Origin: Microcaldota archaeon
GTDB lineage: Archaea; Micrarchaeota; Micrarchaeia; Micrarchaeales; CABMGC01
Direction of reading: 5' to 3'
Assembly (NCBI GenBank): GCA_028867135.1
Contig: JAGWGW010000008.1
Span: 1 to 40,119, forward strand
DNA: 40,119 nt
Below are positions 18,480-27,090 of this stretch, in pieces (the stretch's first letter is position 1; each line of letters opens with the position of its first letter). Below the pieces are notes generated by a model that had not been told where the DNA came from, searched no databases, and saw only the letters and a list, made by a program, of their open reading frames with translations. The position numbers and the translations under genes were made by a program.

Positions 18480-19064
18480 TTAATCTCCGAATAATTCTCT
18501 AAAAACAACAACTAAGTCCTGACGAATTGTAGGTTCTACTATTCTAAATGCTTCTTTTGCAGCATTGAATTTGTCTTTCGGTATTCTTATTTCACCAGTG
18601 CCATTTGTTGATATATTTAGATTATCCTCTTTTACATAGGCTACACCGGCACCATTGAGTGACTTTACATTAGCACTAATTTTGAGCGCTCTGTTCTCTA
18701 TGTCAAAAATATCAAAGCTATTTATATCTACAGCTACACGGCCATTTCCTGGATAATGATACGACCTATCCTCTGAGGCGATTTCGTTATATCTGTTTTC
18801 CGGTACACCTACAAATGTGCCTTCTTGAGTTATTTTATGATGACCTGAGCTTCTAAGTCCCTGCTGTGAAGTCCAAGCTAAACCATTATCGAATAATTCT
18901 TGCCTAAAATGAGCATCATGCTTATATCTAAGACTGACTTCTTGCAAAGTAGCTAATCTGTAACCTTTAGGTACCGCGGCTTCTGCTTCTGAAGCAGGAA
19001 CTCTTTTATCTGATAAAAATACAGGCGCAGCCCTTTGTTGTTCAATTTGTGTTGTCCTTGCCAT
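18480..19064 (-). CDS. Hypothetical protein
   Basis: 194-aa AT-rich ORF: PKGYRLATLQEVSLRYKHDAHFRQELFDNGLAWTSQQGLRSSGHHK...; no family recognised. Confidence 0.6.
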   Translation of the reverse strand: MARTTQIEQQRAAPVFLSDKRVPASEAEAAVPKGYRLATLQEVSLRYKHDAHFRQELFDNGLAWTSQQGLRSSGHHKITQEGTFVGVPENRYNEIASEDRSYHYPGNGRVAVDINSFDIFDIENRALKISANVKSLNGAGVAYVKEDNLNISTNGTGEIRIPKDKFNAAKEAFRIVEPTIRQDLVVVFRELFGD

Positions 19065-19179
19065 ATCTCCACTAAATGATTAACCTAATTGTGGTATATA
19101 AACCAGATGGGTATTGTTTGTTGGACTAATGGGTCTTTTTAGAGCAATATTACCGACAGTAACAGGTTCTTTTATAGAA

Positions 19180-19698
19180 TTATACCCTTCTTCCTCTCCT
19201 TCCGCCAGGCCTCTTTGTAGTATCTGTTGGTATCGGGGTCACATCCTCGATGCTTCCTATCCTGAAGCCCGACCTTGCGAGCGCCCTTACTACGGCCTGA
19301 GCTCCGGGCCCAGGAATCTTGGAGCTGTGCCCTCCTGGCGCCCTTATCTTTATGTTGATGTGGGTTATCTGCTTCTCGATAGCCGTTGCTGCTACCTTAT
19401 ATGCTGCGTGCATTGCAGCATATGGCGATCCTTCCTCATGGTCAGCGTCGACGACCATTCCTCCGCTGCCGGTTGCTATCGTTTCGGATCCTGAAAGGTC
19501 AGTGAGCGTTATTATCGTGTTGTTCTTGGATGAATAGATGTGCGCGACTCCCCACCTGGTTGCCTTGGGCTTAGCCTTCTGGAGAGCTTCCTGGACCGCG
19601 CCTTCGTATGATATTGCTCCCTTCTTCTTTGCCTCCTGCTGCTCCTGCGGCTTCTGCTTTGCCTTTGAATCTGCCGATTTCTTCTTTTTGTCTGGCAT
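19180..19698 (-). CDS. rps11: 30S ribosomal protein uS11
   Basis: [25 protein letters not shown]...[43 protein letters not shown], with Lys/Gln-rich N-terminal extension. Confidence 0.96.
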   Translation of the reverse strand: MPDKKKKSADSKAKQKPQEQQEAKKKGAISYEGAVQEALQKAKPKATRWGVAHIYSSKNNTIITLTDLSGSETIATGSGGMVVDADHEEGSPYAAMHAAYKVAATAIEKQITHINIKIRAPGGHSSKIPGPGAQAVVRALARSGFRIGSIEDVTPIPTDTTKRPGGRRGRRV

Positions 19699-19703
19699 AA
19701 TGA

Positions 19704-20261
19704 TCATTCAGCTTTTGGGGTTTCGTCTGTTGCAGGGCCCTGCCCAGGCGCAGTTGTTACAGTCTGCGGTGCAACGACATTGAAGTCGAGGTTTATCGAC
19801 TTGTAGTATCCTATCTTGTTCTCCTCGTCCATGCTTACGAGGTATCCGGGTGATTTCACCTTCTGGCCGTTGACGGCTATGAATCCGTGGGTTATCAGCT
19901 GCCTGGCCTGCTTTGGCGTCTTTGCGAGTCCTTTCTTGAACACTAGCGACTGGAGCCTCCTGTCCAGCAAGGCTTCTGGGGTTATGTTGAGCATGTCGTC
20001 GAGGGTTGCCTCCTTGTTGATTACGCTGTATCTTGCCAGCCTGTCCCTTATGCTGGTGCCGACCTTCTCGGATGACCTGCCTGAGAGAACCTCCCTGACG
20101 TTCCTCCTTATCCTGCTTACCTCGGTAGAAACCTTCCACAGCTCTCTCAGATTCTTGAGCCCGTACCTGTCCCTGAGGCCGTGGTCCCTGGTTATCCTCT
20201 CGGTATTCCACATCAGCTTGGGCCTTTCGAACTTCTTCCTTATCTTCTTGGGGTCGCCCAT
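19704..20261 (-). CDS. rps4: 30S ribosomal protein uS4
   Basis: [23 protein letters not shown]...[37 protein letters not shown]. Confidence 0.96.
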   Translation of the reverse strand: MGDPKKIRKKFERPKLMWNTERITRDHGLRDRYGLKNLRELWKVSTEVSRIRRNVREVLSGRSSEKVGTSIRDRLARYSVINKEATLDDMLNITPEALLDRRLQSLVFKKGLAKTPKQARQLITHGFIAVNGQKVKSPGYLVSMDEENKIGYYKSINLDFNVVAPQTVTTAPGQGPATDETPKAE

Positions 20262-20265
20262 GGCA

Positions 20266-20886
20266 TCACTTCTTCTCCTCCGCGGCGGGCGCTGCTGCTG
20301 GTGCCGCTGCCGCTGGCGCAGCCGCTCCGCCTCCTGCTCCAGGCTTCTTTTCAGACTGCGTAGCTGCCTTTGCCGCAGCCTCAACTGTCTTCTTCATGAC
20401 TCCCACCGTAGCGCCGGTCCTTCCGGTGCTTCTTGTCCTCTGTCCGCGAACCTTCTGGCCGTACCTGTGCCTGAAGCCTCTCCATGTCTCCATCTTTATG
20501 TCGCTGTCTATGTCGTTCCTTACCTTTACGATGAGGTCGGTGCCAACAAGATGCATGTCTGCTCCGGAGTCGTGCTCCTTTCTCCTGTTAAGCATGAATG
20601 GGGGTATGTTCACAGCCTTCGGGTCCTTTACCACAGCCTCTATCTTCGAGAGCTGCTCATCGCTGAGCGAGCCTATCTTCGTCTCGGGGGGTATCCCGTG
20701 GGTCCTTTCTATGGAAAGGGTGAGGGCGCTGGCGAGGTTCTTTCCTATACCCTTTATCTGGTTCAGCGCCTTGGAGATCCTGAATGAGCCGTTGATGTCC
20801 CTTCCCGACATCCTGACTATGCTCTCCTCCTTGCGAGGCTCCTTCTGCTGCTTCTCCTCCTTTTGTTCCTTGTCCTTATCAGCCAA
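20266..20886 (-). CDS. rps13: 30S ribosomal protein uS13 with N- and C-terminal extensions
   Basis: ISKALNQIKGIGKNLA...GFRHRYGQKVRGQRTRSTGRTGATVGV. Start could be TTG at 20886 or ATG at 20811. Confidence 0.93.
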   Translation of the reverse strand: MADKDKEQKEEKQQKEPRKEESIVRMSGRDINGSFRISKALNQIKGIGKNLASALTLSIERTHGIPPETKIGSLSDEQLSKIEAVVKDPKAVNIPPFMLNRRKEHDSGADMHLVGTDLIVKVRNDIDSDIKMETWRGFRHRYGQKVRGQRTRSTGRTGATVGVMKKTVEAAAKAATQSEKKPGAGGGAAAPAAAAPAAAPAAEEKK

Positions 20887-21060
20887 TAAACCACTGAATG
20901 TAATGCTCTGAGATTTACAAAAAGCTATTAACAATGGCAAAACAGCTTAAAATAGCTTTCTATAGCCTGAAACGAGCGGTGATAATCGACATTTGCGCTT
21001 GCAATGTTTTTAAGCCTTGTGGGTCGGATCTTGCAGGCGATTCCTATCATTGAACATGAA

Positions 21061-21180
21061 CGCCAAGGTTGGGATTTTCATAAACAATGGTTTATTTTGA
21101 ACCCAAAAGACTCTTGCGAGTCATGCGCTTCCGGGTATTCGTTTCCAGGCGCACGCGTTACCGGATTCTGCCACCTTGGC
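21061..21180 (-). tRNA. tRNA-Ser(GGA) with two predicted introns (anticodon loop and T-loop)
   Basis: Acceptor GCCAAGG/CCTTGGC, discriminator G, variable arm GACTC-GCAA-GAGTC, anticodon stem TGCGC/GCGCA, T-stem TTGGG/CCCAA. Removing 21130-21142 and 21075-21095 restores loops CTGGAAA and TTCAAAT. The D-stem is weak (A12-C23 mismatch). Confidence 0.8.
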
Positions 21181-21209
21181 ATTTGATGGATAATGATAAG
21201 ATTATGATA

Positions 21210-22673
21210 TTAAGCTTTCCTCCTCTCGGTCTTCTTCGACTCAGGCCTTACCGATGGAAATAGGAGCACCTCCTTTATCGATACCTTGTCAGTGAGCAGC
21301 ATCACAAGCCTGTCTATACCCATTCCGAAGCCTGCAGTTGGAGGCATTCCGTATTCTATAGCCTCTAGGAAGTCCTCGTCTATCGGCGGCATCTCCTCGT
21401 CTCCCTTCTTCTTCTCCAGGGCCTGGGCCTCGAACTTCCTCCTCTGCTCAACAGGGTCCGTGAGTTCCGAATACACGTTCACGAGCTCCTTTCCGCACAC
21501 GAAGAGCTCGAACCTCTCGCTCAGCCTCTTGTCCTTCCTGCTGTCCTTTGTCAGAGGGCACATGTACGAGGGGTAATCAACGGCGAACGTTGGGTCCTTT
21601 ATCGTGCCGAGTACATACTTGTCGAAGAGCGCGTCTGCCACGTGGTAGTTGCTCTTTACCGCGACCTTCAGCCCTTCTTTCTCCGCTATCTTCGCTGCTT
21701 CCTTGTCATCGATATCTGCTATGTCTATTCCGGATCTCTTCCTTATCTCCTCCACGAAGTGTATCCTCTTGAAAGGGGCCTTGAAGCTCACCTTCTGCCC
21801 TTGGTACGTTATCTCGCCTGAGTTGAAGAGGTGCTTTACGAGGCCGCTGAGCATCTCCTCGGTCAATATCATGTACGTGTTGTAATCTCCGTACGCTTCG
21901 TAGAACTCCAGCATCGTGAATTCAGGGTTATGGGTAGCGTCTATGTCCTCGTTCCTGAAGTCCTTGCAGAACTCGTACACCTTCTCAAGGCCGCCGACAA
22001 TCAGCCTCTTCAGGTACAGCTCGTCAGCTATCCTCAGGTACAGGTCCGTATCGAGGGCGTTGTGGTGCGTTATGAACGGCTTCGCGTTCGCTCCTCCGTA
22101 CACTGGCTGGAGTATCGGCGTCTCGACCTCAAGGTAGCCTTTGGCGTCGAGGAAATCCCTTATGTACCTTATGGCCTTGGCCCTTGTCCTGAATATGCTC
22201 CTTGCATCAGGGTTCATGATCAGGTCAAGGTACCTCTTCCTGTACCTTACCTCTGTATCGGACAGGCCGTGGAACTTCTCAGGGAGGAATCTCAATGACT
22301 TTGAGAGCATCGTTATCTCGCTCGCCTCTATGCTCTTCTCTCCTCTTTCGCTCTTGATGACCTTGCCCTTTATTCCAAGTATGTCGCCTATGTCCGTAAG
22401 CTTCAGCACATCTATTGCCTTGTCCGGGGCTGTGCCGCTCCTAGCCAGCACCTGTATCTTTCCGGATCCATCCAATATGTCGAAGAAGAATAGCTTGCCC
22501 ATGCCCCTGAATCTCATGACCCTTCCCGCTACGCTTGCCTGCTTGCCCTCGAATTTTTCAAAATTGTCAGTTATATCTCCCGCATGCTGCAGTTGCCCAT
22601 ACGAGTAAGGATACGGATCGATGCCGAGCTCCCTCAGCCTTTTCAACTTTTCAAGCTTTGTTTCATCGGCCAT
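21210..22673 (-). CDS. lysS: Lysyl-tRNA synthetase, class II
   Basis: Class II motifs: RYRKRYLDLIMN, VETPILQPVYGGANAKPF, FRNEDIDATHNPEFTMLE, GFGMGIDRLVMLLT. Confidence 0.95.
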   Translation of the reverse strand: MADETKLEKLKRLRELGIDPYPYSYGQLQHAGDITDNFEKFEGKQASVAGRVMRFRGMGKLFFFDILDGSGKIQVLARSGTAPDKAIDVLKLTDIGDILGIKGKVIKSERGEKSIEASEITMLSKSLRFLPEKFHGLSDTEVRYRKRYLDLIMNPDARSIFRTRAKAIRYIRDFLDAKGYLEVETPILQPVYGGANAKPFITHHNALDTDLYLRIADELYLKRLIVGGLEKVYEFCKDFRNEDIDATHNPEFTMLEFYEAYGDYNTYMILTEEMLSGLVKHLFNSGEITYQGQKVSFKAPFKRIHFVEEIRKRSGIDIADIDDKEAAKIAEKEGLKVAVKSNYHVADALFDKYVLGTIKDPTFAVDYPSYMCPLTKDSRKDKRLSERFELFVCGKELVNVYSELTDPVEQRRKFEAQALEKKKGDEEMPPIDEDFLEAIEYGMPPTAGFGMGIDRLVMLLTDKVSIKEVLLFPSVRPESKKTERRKA

Positions 22674-22686
22674 AGTAAGCACCATG

Positions 22687-22761
22687 CGGGCCCGAGGGGA
22701 TTTGAACCCCTGACTTGGAGGTTAAAAGCCTCTCACTCTAGCCAAACTGAGTTACGGACCC
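22687..22761 (-). tRNA. tRNA-Lys(TTT)
   Basis: GGGTCCG/CGGGCCC acceptor, D-arm ACTC/GAGT, anticodon loop CTTTTAA, T-arm AGGGG-TTCAAAT-CCCCT, discriminator G. Confidence 0.94.
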
Positions 22762-22833
22762 ATTGTCTATTTTGATGATTTAAAGTATATGCACACCATT
22801 TAATTAATGATATCTATATTGATATGTTGATTC

Positions 22834-23715
22834 TTGATGAAGGCAAAGGATATGATGATTGAAGGCAAACTGCTCTCGTTCCTGACAAGCGATGGGGTGA
22901 GGCTGAACGGCTTCCTTTTCAGCGGGGGGAGCAAGCGCGCATGCATAATAAACGTGCACGGCATGACAGGCAACTTCTACGGCATAAGGCAGATGCTCCT
23001 GGCGCAGATGCTCGGAAAGAGGGGCGTCTCCTTCTTTTCGATAAACACAAGGGGGCATGACGCCGTATCGAATTACAGGATAGAGGACGGCAGGAAAAGC
23101 ACAAGGGTAAGGGCGGGCACCAACTTTGAGAGGTTCGAGGACTGCGTATTCGACATAAAGGCAGCGATAGGAGTCGCGGAGAGGATGGGCTTCAGGAAGA
23201 TAATGCTCTGCGGTCACAGCACGGGCTGCCAGAAGATCGCATACTACCAGTACAAAAGCAAGGACAGGCGGGTAAGTTCCCTCATACTCCTGGGCCCTGC
23301 GGACGATTACAGCATTGCGAAGAGAGACCTTGGCAGGAATTTCGGCAGGGTCGCGGCGCTTTCAAGGAAAATGGTGTCGAGAGGAAGAGGCGATGAGCTG
23401 GACAGGAGAATTCCTTCAGGATTCTCCGCGCAGCGCTTCGATTCGACCGTCAACCAGAGGAGGATAGAGAGCAGGATATTCAACTACGACGGTAAGTTGA
23501 GGGAATTCGCAAGCATAAGGATACCGATCCTTGCAATATTCGGCAGCAAGGAGGAATTCGCCGCCAAGAGCGTGGGCACTTACCTAAAGATATTGGGTAG
23601 AAGGACCAGGTCCGCCAACTACAGGCCACAGATAATCAGGGGCGCTGACCATTCATTCAAGGGTCACGAGCTGGAGCTGGCGCAGCGCATAGCGGAATGG
23701 GCGAAGCAGGTGTGA
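22834..23715 (+). CDS. Alpha/beta hydrolase
   Basis: NVHGMTGNF oxyanion region, CGHSTGCQ nucleophile elbow, C-terminal GADHSFKGHE His. Confidence 0.8.
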   Translation: MMKAKDMMIEGKLLSFLTSDGVRLNGFLFSGGSKRACIINVHGMTGNFYGIRQMLLAQMLGKRGVSFFSINTRGHDAVSNYRIEDGRKSTRVRAGTNFERFEDCVFDIKAAIGVAERMGFRKIMLCGHSTGCQKIAYYQYKSKDRRVSSLILLGPADDYSIAKRDLGRNFGRVAALSRKMVSRGRGDELDRRIPSGFSAQRFDSTVNQRRIESRIFNYDGKLREFASIRIPILAIFGSKEEFAAKSVGTYLKILGRRTRSANYRPQIIRGADHSFKGHELELAQRIAEWAKQV

Positions 23716-23763
23716 TTCATCACCTTGGTGGCAGGGAAACGGCTGGCTTTAGCCTGCAGATAT

Positions 23764-24069
23764 TTACTTCTTGCCTGGCTTCCGCTCCGTGAAGGCGTAC
23801 TTAGCTATCAGGAAGACGACAAACGCTATTATGATGAAGTTGACCAGCGAAGCGAGGAAAGGGCCCCATCCTATCTTCACAGGACCTATGTAGGCATATG
23901 CGGTCTGCCACGAGCCGTTCGGTATGAAGAACGTTATTATCGGCATTATCACGTTGTTGACAAGCGACTGTATCAGGCTTGTCGAGGCGACGCCTATAAT
24001 GAATGCAACAGCGAGGCCAAGCACCTTATACTCCTTCAGGAACTCCTTGAACTCGCCCAAGAGCCTCAT
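23764..24069 (-). CDS. mscL: Large-conductance mechanosensitive channel
   Basis: FKEFLKEYKVLGLAVAFIIGVASTSLIQSLVNNVIMPII; two TMs, ~100 aa. Confidence 0.9.
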   Translation of the reverse strand: MRLLGEFKEFLKEYKVLGLAVAFIIGVASTSLIQSLVNNVIMPIITFFIPNGSWQTAYAYIGPVKIGWGPFLASLVNFIIIAFVVFLIAKYAFTERKPGKK

Positions 24070-24130
24070 GTGTACCAGCCAATATGCATTGTGCGATTAT
24101 TTATATTCTACGCAAATGACAAGGCTGCGG

Positions 24131-25024
24131 TCAGTACATCTTCTGCAGCCTGTCTATCCTGTCCTGCAGCGGGGGATGCGTGGAGAACAGGTTCATGATG
24201 CTGTTCGCCTTGAACGGGTTTGAGAAATACAGCGATGCTGTGAGCTCGTTGGCGTTGGCAAGAGGCACGGATCTAGGGTCCTTCTCGTACTGGAGCAGCT
24301 TCTTCAATGCCCCTGCAAGCGCTGCCGGATTCCTTATCAGCCTTGCGCCGTTAGCATCTGCCATGTACTCCCTTCTCCTTGATATCGCGAGCCTGATTAG
24401 CATGGCGAATATGGGGGCAAGTATGCCGACAAGGATTGCTATCAGTATAAGGTATCCTCCGCTCCTCCTGTTGCCGCCGACGCCCCAGAAAAGCATGTTC
24501 CTTATGAAAGCTGCGACAAGACCTATGACCCCTGCGTAGACTATCGCTATCATCATGAACTTCATGTCGTTGTCCTGTATGTGCGACATCTCGTGCGCCA
24601 GCACCCCCTCCAGTTCTGTCCTGTTCATCATCGATAGGAGGCCGCTCGTCACGGCGACAGACGCCTTCTTCCTGCTGGCGCCAGTCGCGAAGGCGTTGGG
24701 GTTCGGGTCGTTTATTATGTAGACCTTGGGCATCGGCACCTGTATCGCAGACGCCAGCCCCTCCACTACGTCGTAGAGTTGCGGATACTTGCCCTTGTCA
24801 GCCTCCTTTGCCCTGGATACTGCGAGGACCACCTTGTCACCTGCGAAGTAGGTGAAGAGGGCGTATCCGATTATGAATATGAGCCCAATGGACAGCGAGA
24901 ATATGCCCCCTCCGAGGAATATCACGAACAGGTACACGACAAATGCGAACAGGACGGAGAAGAGCAGCATCAGCAGTATGGACTTTAGGTTGTTCCTAGC
25001 TATCTCGTCGAAGAAACTTGCCAT
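24131..25024 (-). CDS. htpX: HtpX-like M48 membrane protease
   Basis: VLAHEMSHIQDNDMK; NAFATGASRKKASVAVTSGLL; downstream of lemA. Confidence 0.95.
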   Translation of the reverse strand: MASFFDEIARNNLKSILLMLLFSVLFAFVVYLFVIFLGGGIFSLSIGLIFIIGYALFTYFAGDKVVLAVSRAKEADKGKYPQLYDVVEGLASAIQVPMPKVYIINDPNPNAFATGASRKKASVAVTSGLLSMMNRTELEGVLAHEMSHIQDNDMKFMMIAIVYAGVIGLVAAFIRNMLFWGVGGNRRSGGYLILIAILVGILAPIFAMLIRLAISRRREYMADANGARLIRNPAALAGALKKLLQYEKDPRSVPLANANELTASLYFSNPFKANSIMNLFSTHPPLQDRIDRLQKMY

Positions 25025-25036
25025 TTCCTACCACTA

Positions 25037-25642
25037 CTATCTCTTCTGCTTCTTCTGGGGGGCTTTCGGTGGAGTTCCGCTGCCAGCGTCGCTGAAGTCG
25101 ACCTTTACAGGCTCCTTGGCCTCTTCAGGCGCCTGGAAGAAGTCCTGCTTGCTGAATCCGAACATGCCTGCGAAGGCATTGCCCGGGAACTGCTGTATCG
25201 CGTTGTTGTAGTCAAGCACGTAGTCGTTGTATGATGTCCTTACGTATGATATCTTGTTCTCCGTGTTCTCGAGCTCCTCCTGGAGGTTCTGCATCGTATC
25301 CGATGCCTTCAGGTTAGGGTAGTTCTCCACGTTCGCGAACAGCGTCTTCAGCGCCTGGCTCAGCATGTTGTTTGCCTGCGCCTTGTCCTGCACGGACCCC
25401 GAGACCAGCTGGCTCCTCAGCTGCGTTATCTGCGTAAGCGTGCTCTTCTCGTACTTCATGTAGCCTTTCACGGTCTCTATCAGGTTCGGTATCAGGTCGT
25501 ACCTTCGCTTGAGCTGCACGTCTATCTGCGCCCACGCGTCCTGCACCCTGTTGCGCTTCGCGACGAAGCCGTTGAACATTGCTATGAAAGCGAGCACAAG
25601 TACGACTACCACGCCTATTATTATGTATTCCAAAAGTGCCAT
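25037..25642 (-). CDS. lemA: LemA family protein
   Basis: RVQDAWAQIDVQLKRRYDLIPNLIETVKGYMKYE; N-terminal TM. Confidence 0.95.
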   Translation of the reverse strand: MALLEYIIIGVVVVLVLAFIAMFNGFVAKRNRVQDAWAQIDVQLKRRYDLIPNLIETVKGYMKYEKSTLTQITQLRSQLVSGSVQDKAQANNMLSQALKTLFANVENYPNLKASDTMQNLQEELENTENKISYVRTSYNDYVLDYNNAIQQFPGNAFAGMFGFSKQDFFQAPEEAKEPVKVDFSDAGSGTPPKAPQKKQKR

Positions 25643-25703
25643 GAGAAGGCCTGACTAACTATCGCTGAAAAGGCTTAATAACGTTCTTTTTCCATATGGA
25701 TTC

Positions 25704-26264
25704 GTGAAGTTTGACAACGGCACTGTGGCTGGACTTCTGCTATCTTTGGGAGCCGCGCAGTTCCTCCTTTTCCTTAGCATATCTGAATCGCTGTACAGCG
25801 GATACAGCATATCGAAGAACGCGATAAGCGATCTGGGAGTCGGGAATACTGCGCTGATATTCAATACCTCCATAATGCTGATGGGCCTGCTGATAATCAT
25901 AGGTTCCTATTTTCTGGTCAAGGCCAAGAAAAGCAGGTACATCTCAATATTGGTGGGTGTGGTGGGGCTTGCGGCTTTCTGCGTAGGGGCTTTTCCTGAA
26001 ACAACAGGATGGCCGCACATAGTTGCGGCTTCAGTAGCATTCTCAATAGGGGGGATTTTCTGCGTGCTTTCGTACAAGCTTGTGAGACTGCCAATCGGAT
26101 ACCTTACAGGGGCGTTGGGCATTGTCACGCTCTTCGCAGTGGTATCGTACCTCGTATTCCGCCAGAATTACGGGCTTGGCTTTGGGGGCCTTGAGAGAAT
26201 GATGGCGTATCCGCTCATCATTTCGGTGCTGCTGATAGGGGCGCGACTGGCTAAAGAAGGTTAA
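25704..26264 (+). CDS. DUF998-like membrane protein
   Basis: Multiple TMs; SISKNAISDLGVGNTALIFNTSI, typical of DUF998. Confidence 0.7.
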   Translation: MKFDNGTVAGLLLSLGAAQFLLFLSISESLYSGYSISKNAISDLGVGNTALIFNTSIMLMGLLIIIGSYFLVKAKKSRYISILVGVVGLAAFCVGAFPETTGWPHIVAASVAFSIGGIFCVLSYKLVRLPIGYLTGALGIVTLFAVVSYLVFRQNYGLGFGGLERMMAYPLIISVLLIGARLAKEG

Positions 26265-26415
26265 GTGCTTGGGCCGCTGCCAGTTTGTAGCCGAATTGAC
26301 TTGCCCGTGCGCGCATTTCCTAACCATGTCATTTTGTTCTCGAAAAACCGAAGCATCGCCGAAATATTCCAAACCGCATTTATATTGATCGAGCCAATTA
26401 GATTGCGGTGGAGAA

Positions 26416-27036
26416 ATGAACGGAAAATTGACAGGTATGGCAGCTTTGGGAATTCTGGCGGCTTTGCTTCCAGCTTTCACAATGGCCAGTTCCATACTAG
26501 GGATAGGAACGAGCGCAGGGACGCAAACGGCAACGCAGGCCAGTGCTTCTGCAGGCAGCAGCCCGGGAATAGGAACCAGTACGCAGGCCGGTGCCAGCTT
26601 GAGTGCGGGCGCGAGCGTTGGCGTTGGTGCAAGCGGAAGCGGATCGTCAGGATCGCAGAGCACTAGCTCATCGGGAGGAGCGCAGGCTCAGTCTTCTGGA
26701 TCTGCAACTGCATCCGGAAGCGGAAACGCGCAGGCCCAGGTGCAGGGAAGCGGAGGACTCGTGTCGGCATTGGTTGTATCGGCAAACAACACTAAAAGCA
26801 ACGTAACAAACAACGTAACTGCAAACCTTGGTGCGAGCGCGCAGCAGAACGCTAACGCGAATGCGGCTGCGAACGCGGGAGTTGGAGCCAACGCTCAGGG
26901 CACAGCCAACGGGAATGCGAACGTGAATGCGGGTGCAAATGCGAATGCCAACGTGAACGTTGGGGTGTTTGCACAGATAGAGAACATCTTCGCTAGCATC
27001 GTGACCAGTATACAGGCGAGCCTCGGCATTAACTGA
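26416..27036 (+). CDS. Secreted low-complexity Gly/Ala/Ser/Asn-rich protein
   Basis: Signal peptide MNGKLTGMAALGILAALLPAFTMA, then AQ/GS-rich and NAN(A/V)-rich tracts with sequons NNTKSNVTNNVT. Confidence 0.75.
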   Translation: MNGKLTGMAALGILAALLPAFTMASSILGIGTSAGTQTATQASASAGSSPGIGTSTQAGASLSAGASVGVGASGSGSSGSQSTSSSGGAQAQSSGSATASGSGNAQAQVQGSGGLVSALVVSANNTKSNVTNNVTANLGASAQQNANANAAANAGVGANAQGTANGNANVNAGANANANVNVGVFAQIENIFASIVTSIQASLGIN

Positions 27037-27049
27037 GGCGGAATAAACT

Positions 27050-27076
27050 GGCGGATGACAACATCCGCCTTTTTTT
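27050..27076 (+). terminator. Intrinsic-type hairpin plus T-run
   Basis: GGCGGATG-ACAA-CATCCGCC followed by TTTTTTT, 14 nt after the stop of 26416..27036. Confidence 0.7.
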
Positions 27077-27090
27077 ATTTAAGTGTTAAC

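Noticed and set aside
21004-21186. ORF 21004..21186 (+), 60 aa
   Set aside because: Covers the intron-containing tRNA-Ser on the opposite strand; no protein-like features.
22584-22775. ORF 22584..22775 (+) with GPRGFEPLTWRLKASHSSQTELRT
   Set aside because: Antisense translation of tRNA-Lys and the lysS 5' end.
26043-26663. 206-aa minus-strand and 133-aa plus-strand ORFs (26265..26666) around the low-complexity gene
   Set aside because: Produced by biased codon usage of 25704..26264 and 26416..27036; no start context or motifs.
26850-26970. Possible DNA repeat/CRISPR-like periodicity in the NAN-coding tract
   Set aside because: Repetition is at the amino-acid/codon level with no constant repeat and spacer; no CRISPR array or cas gene seen anywhere in the window.
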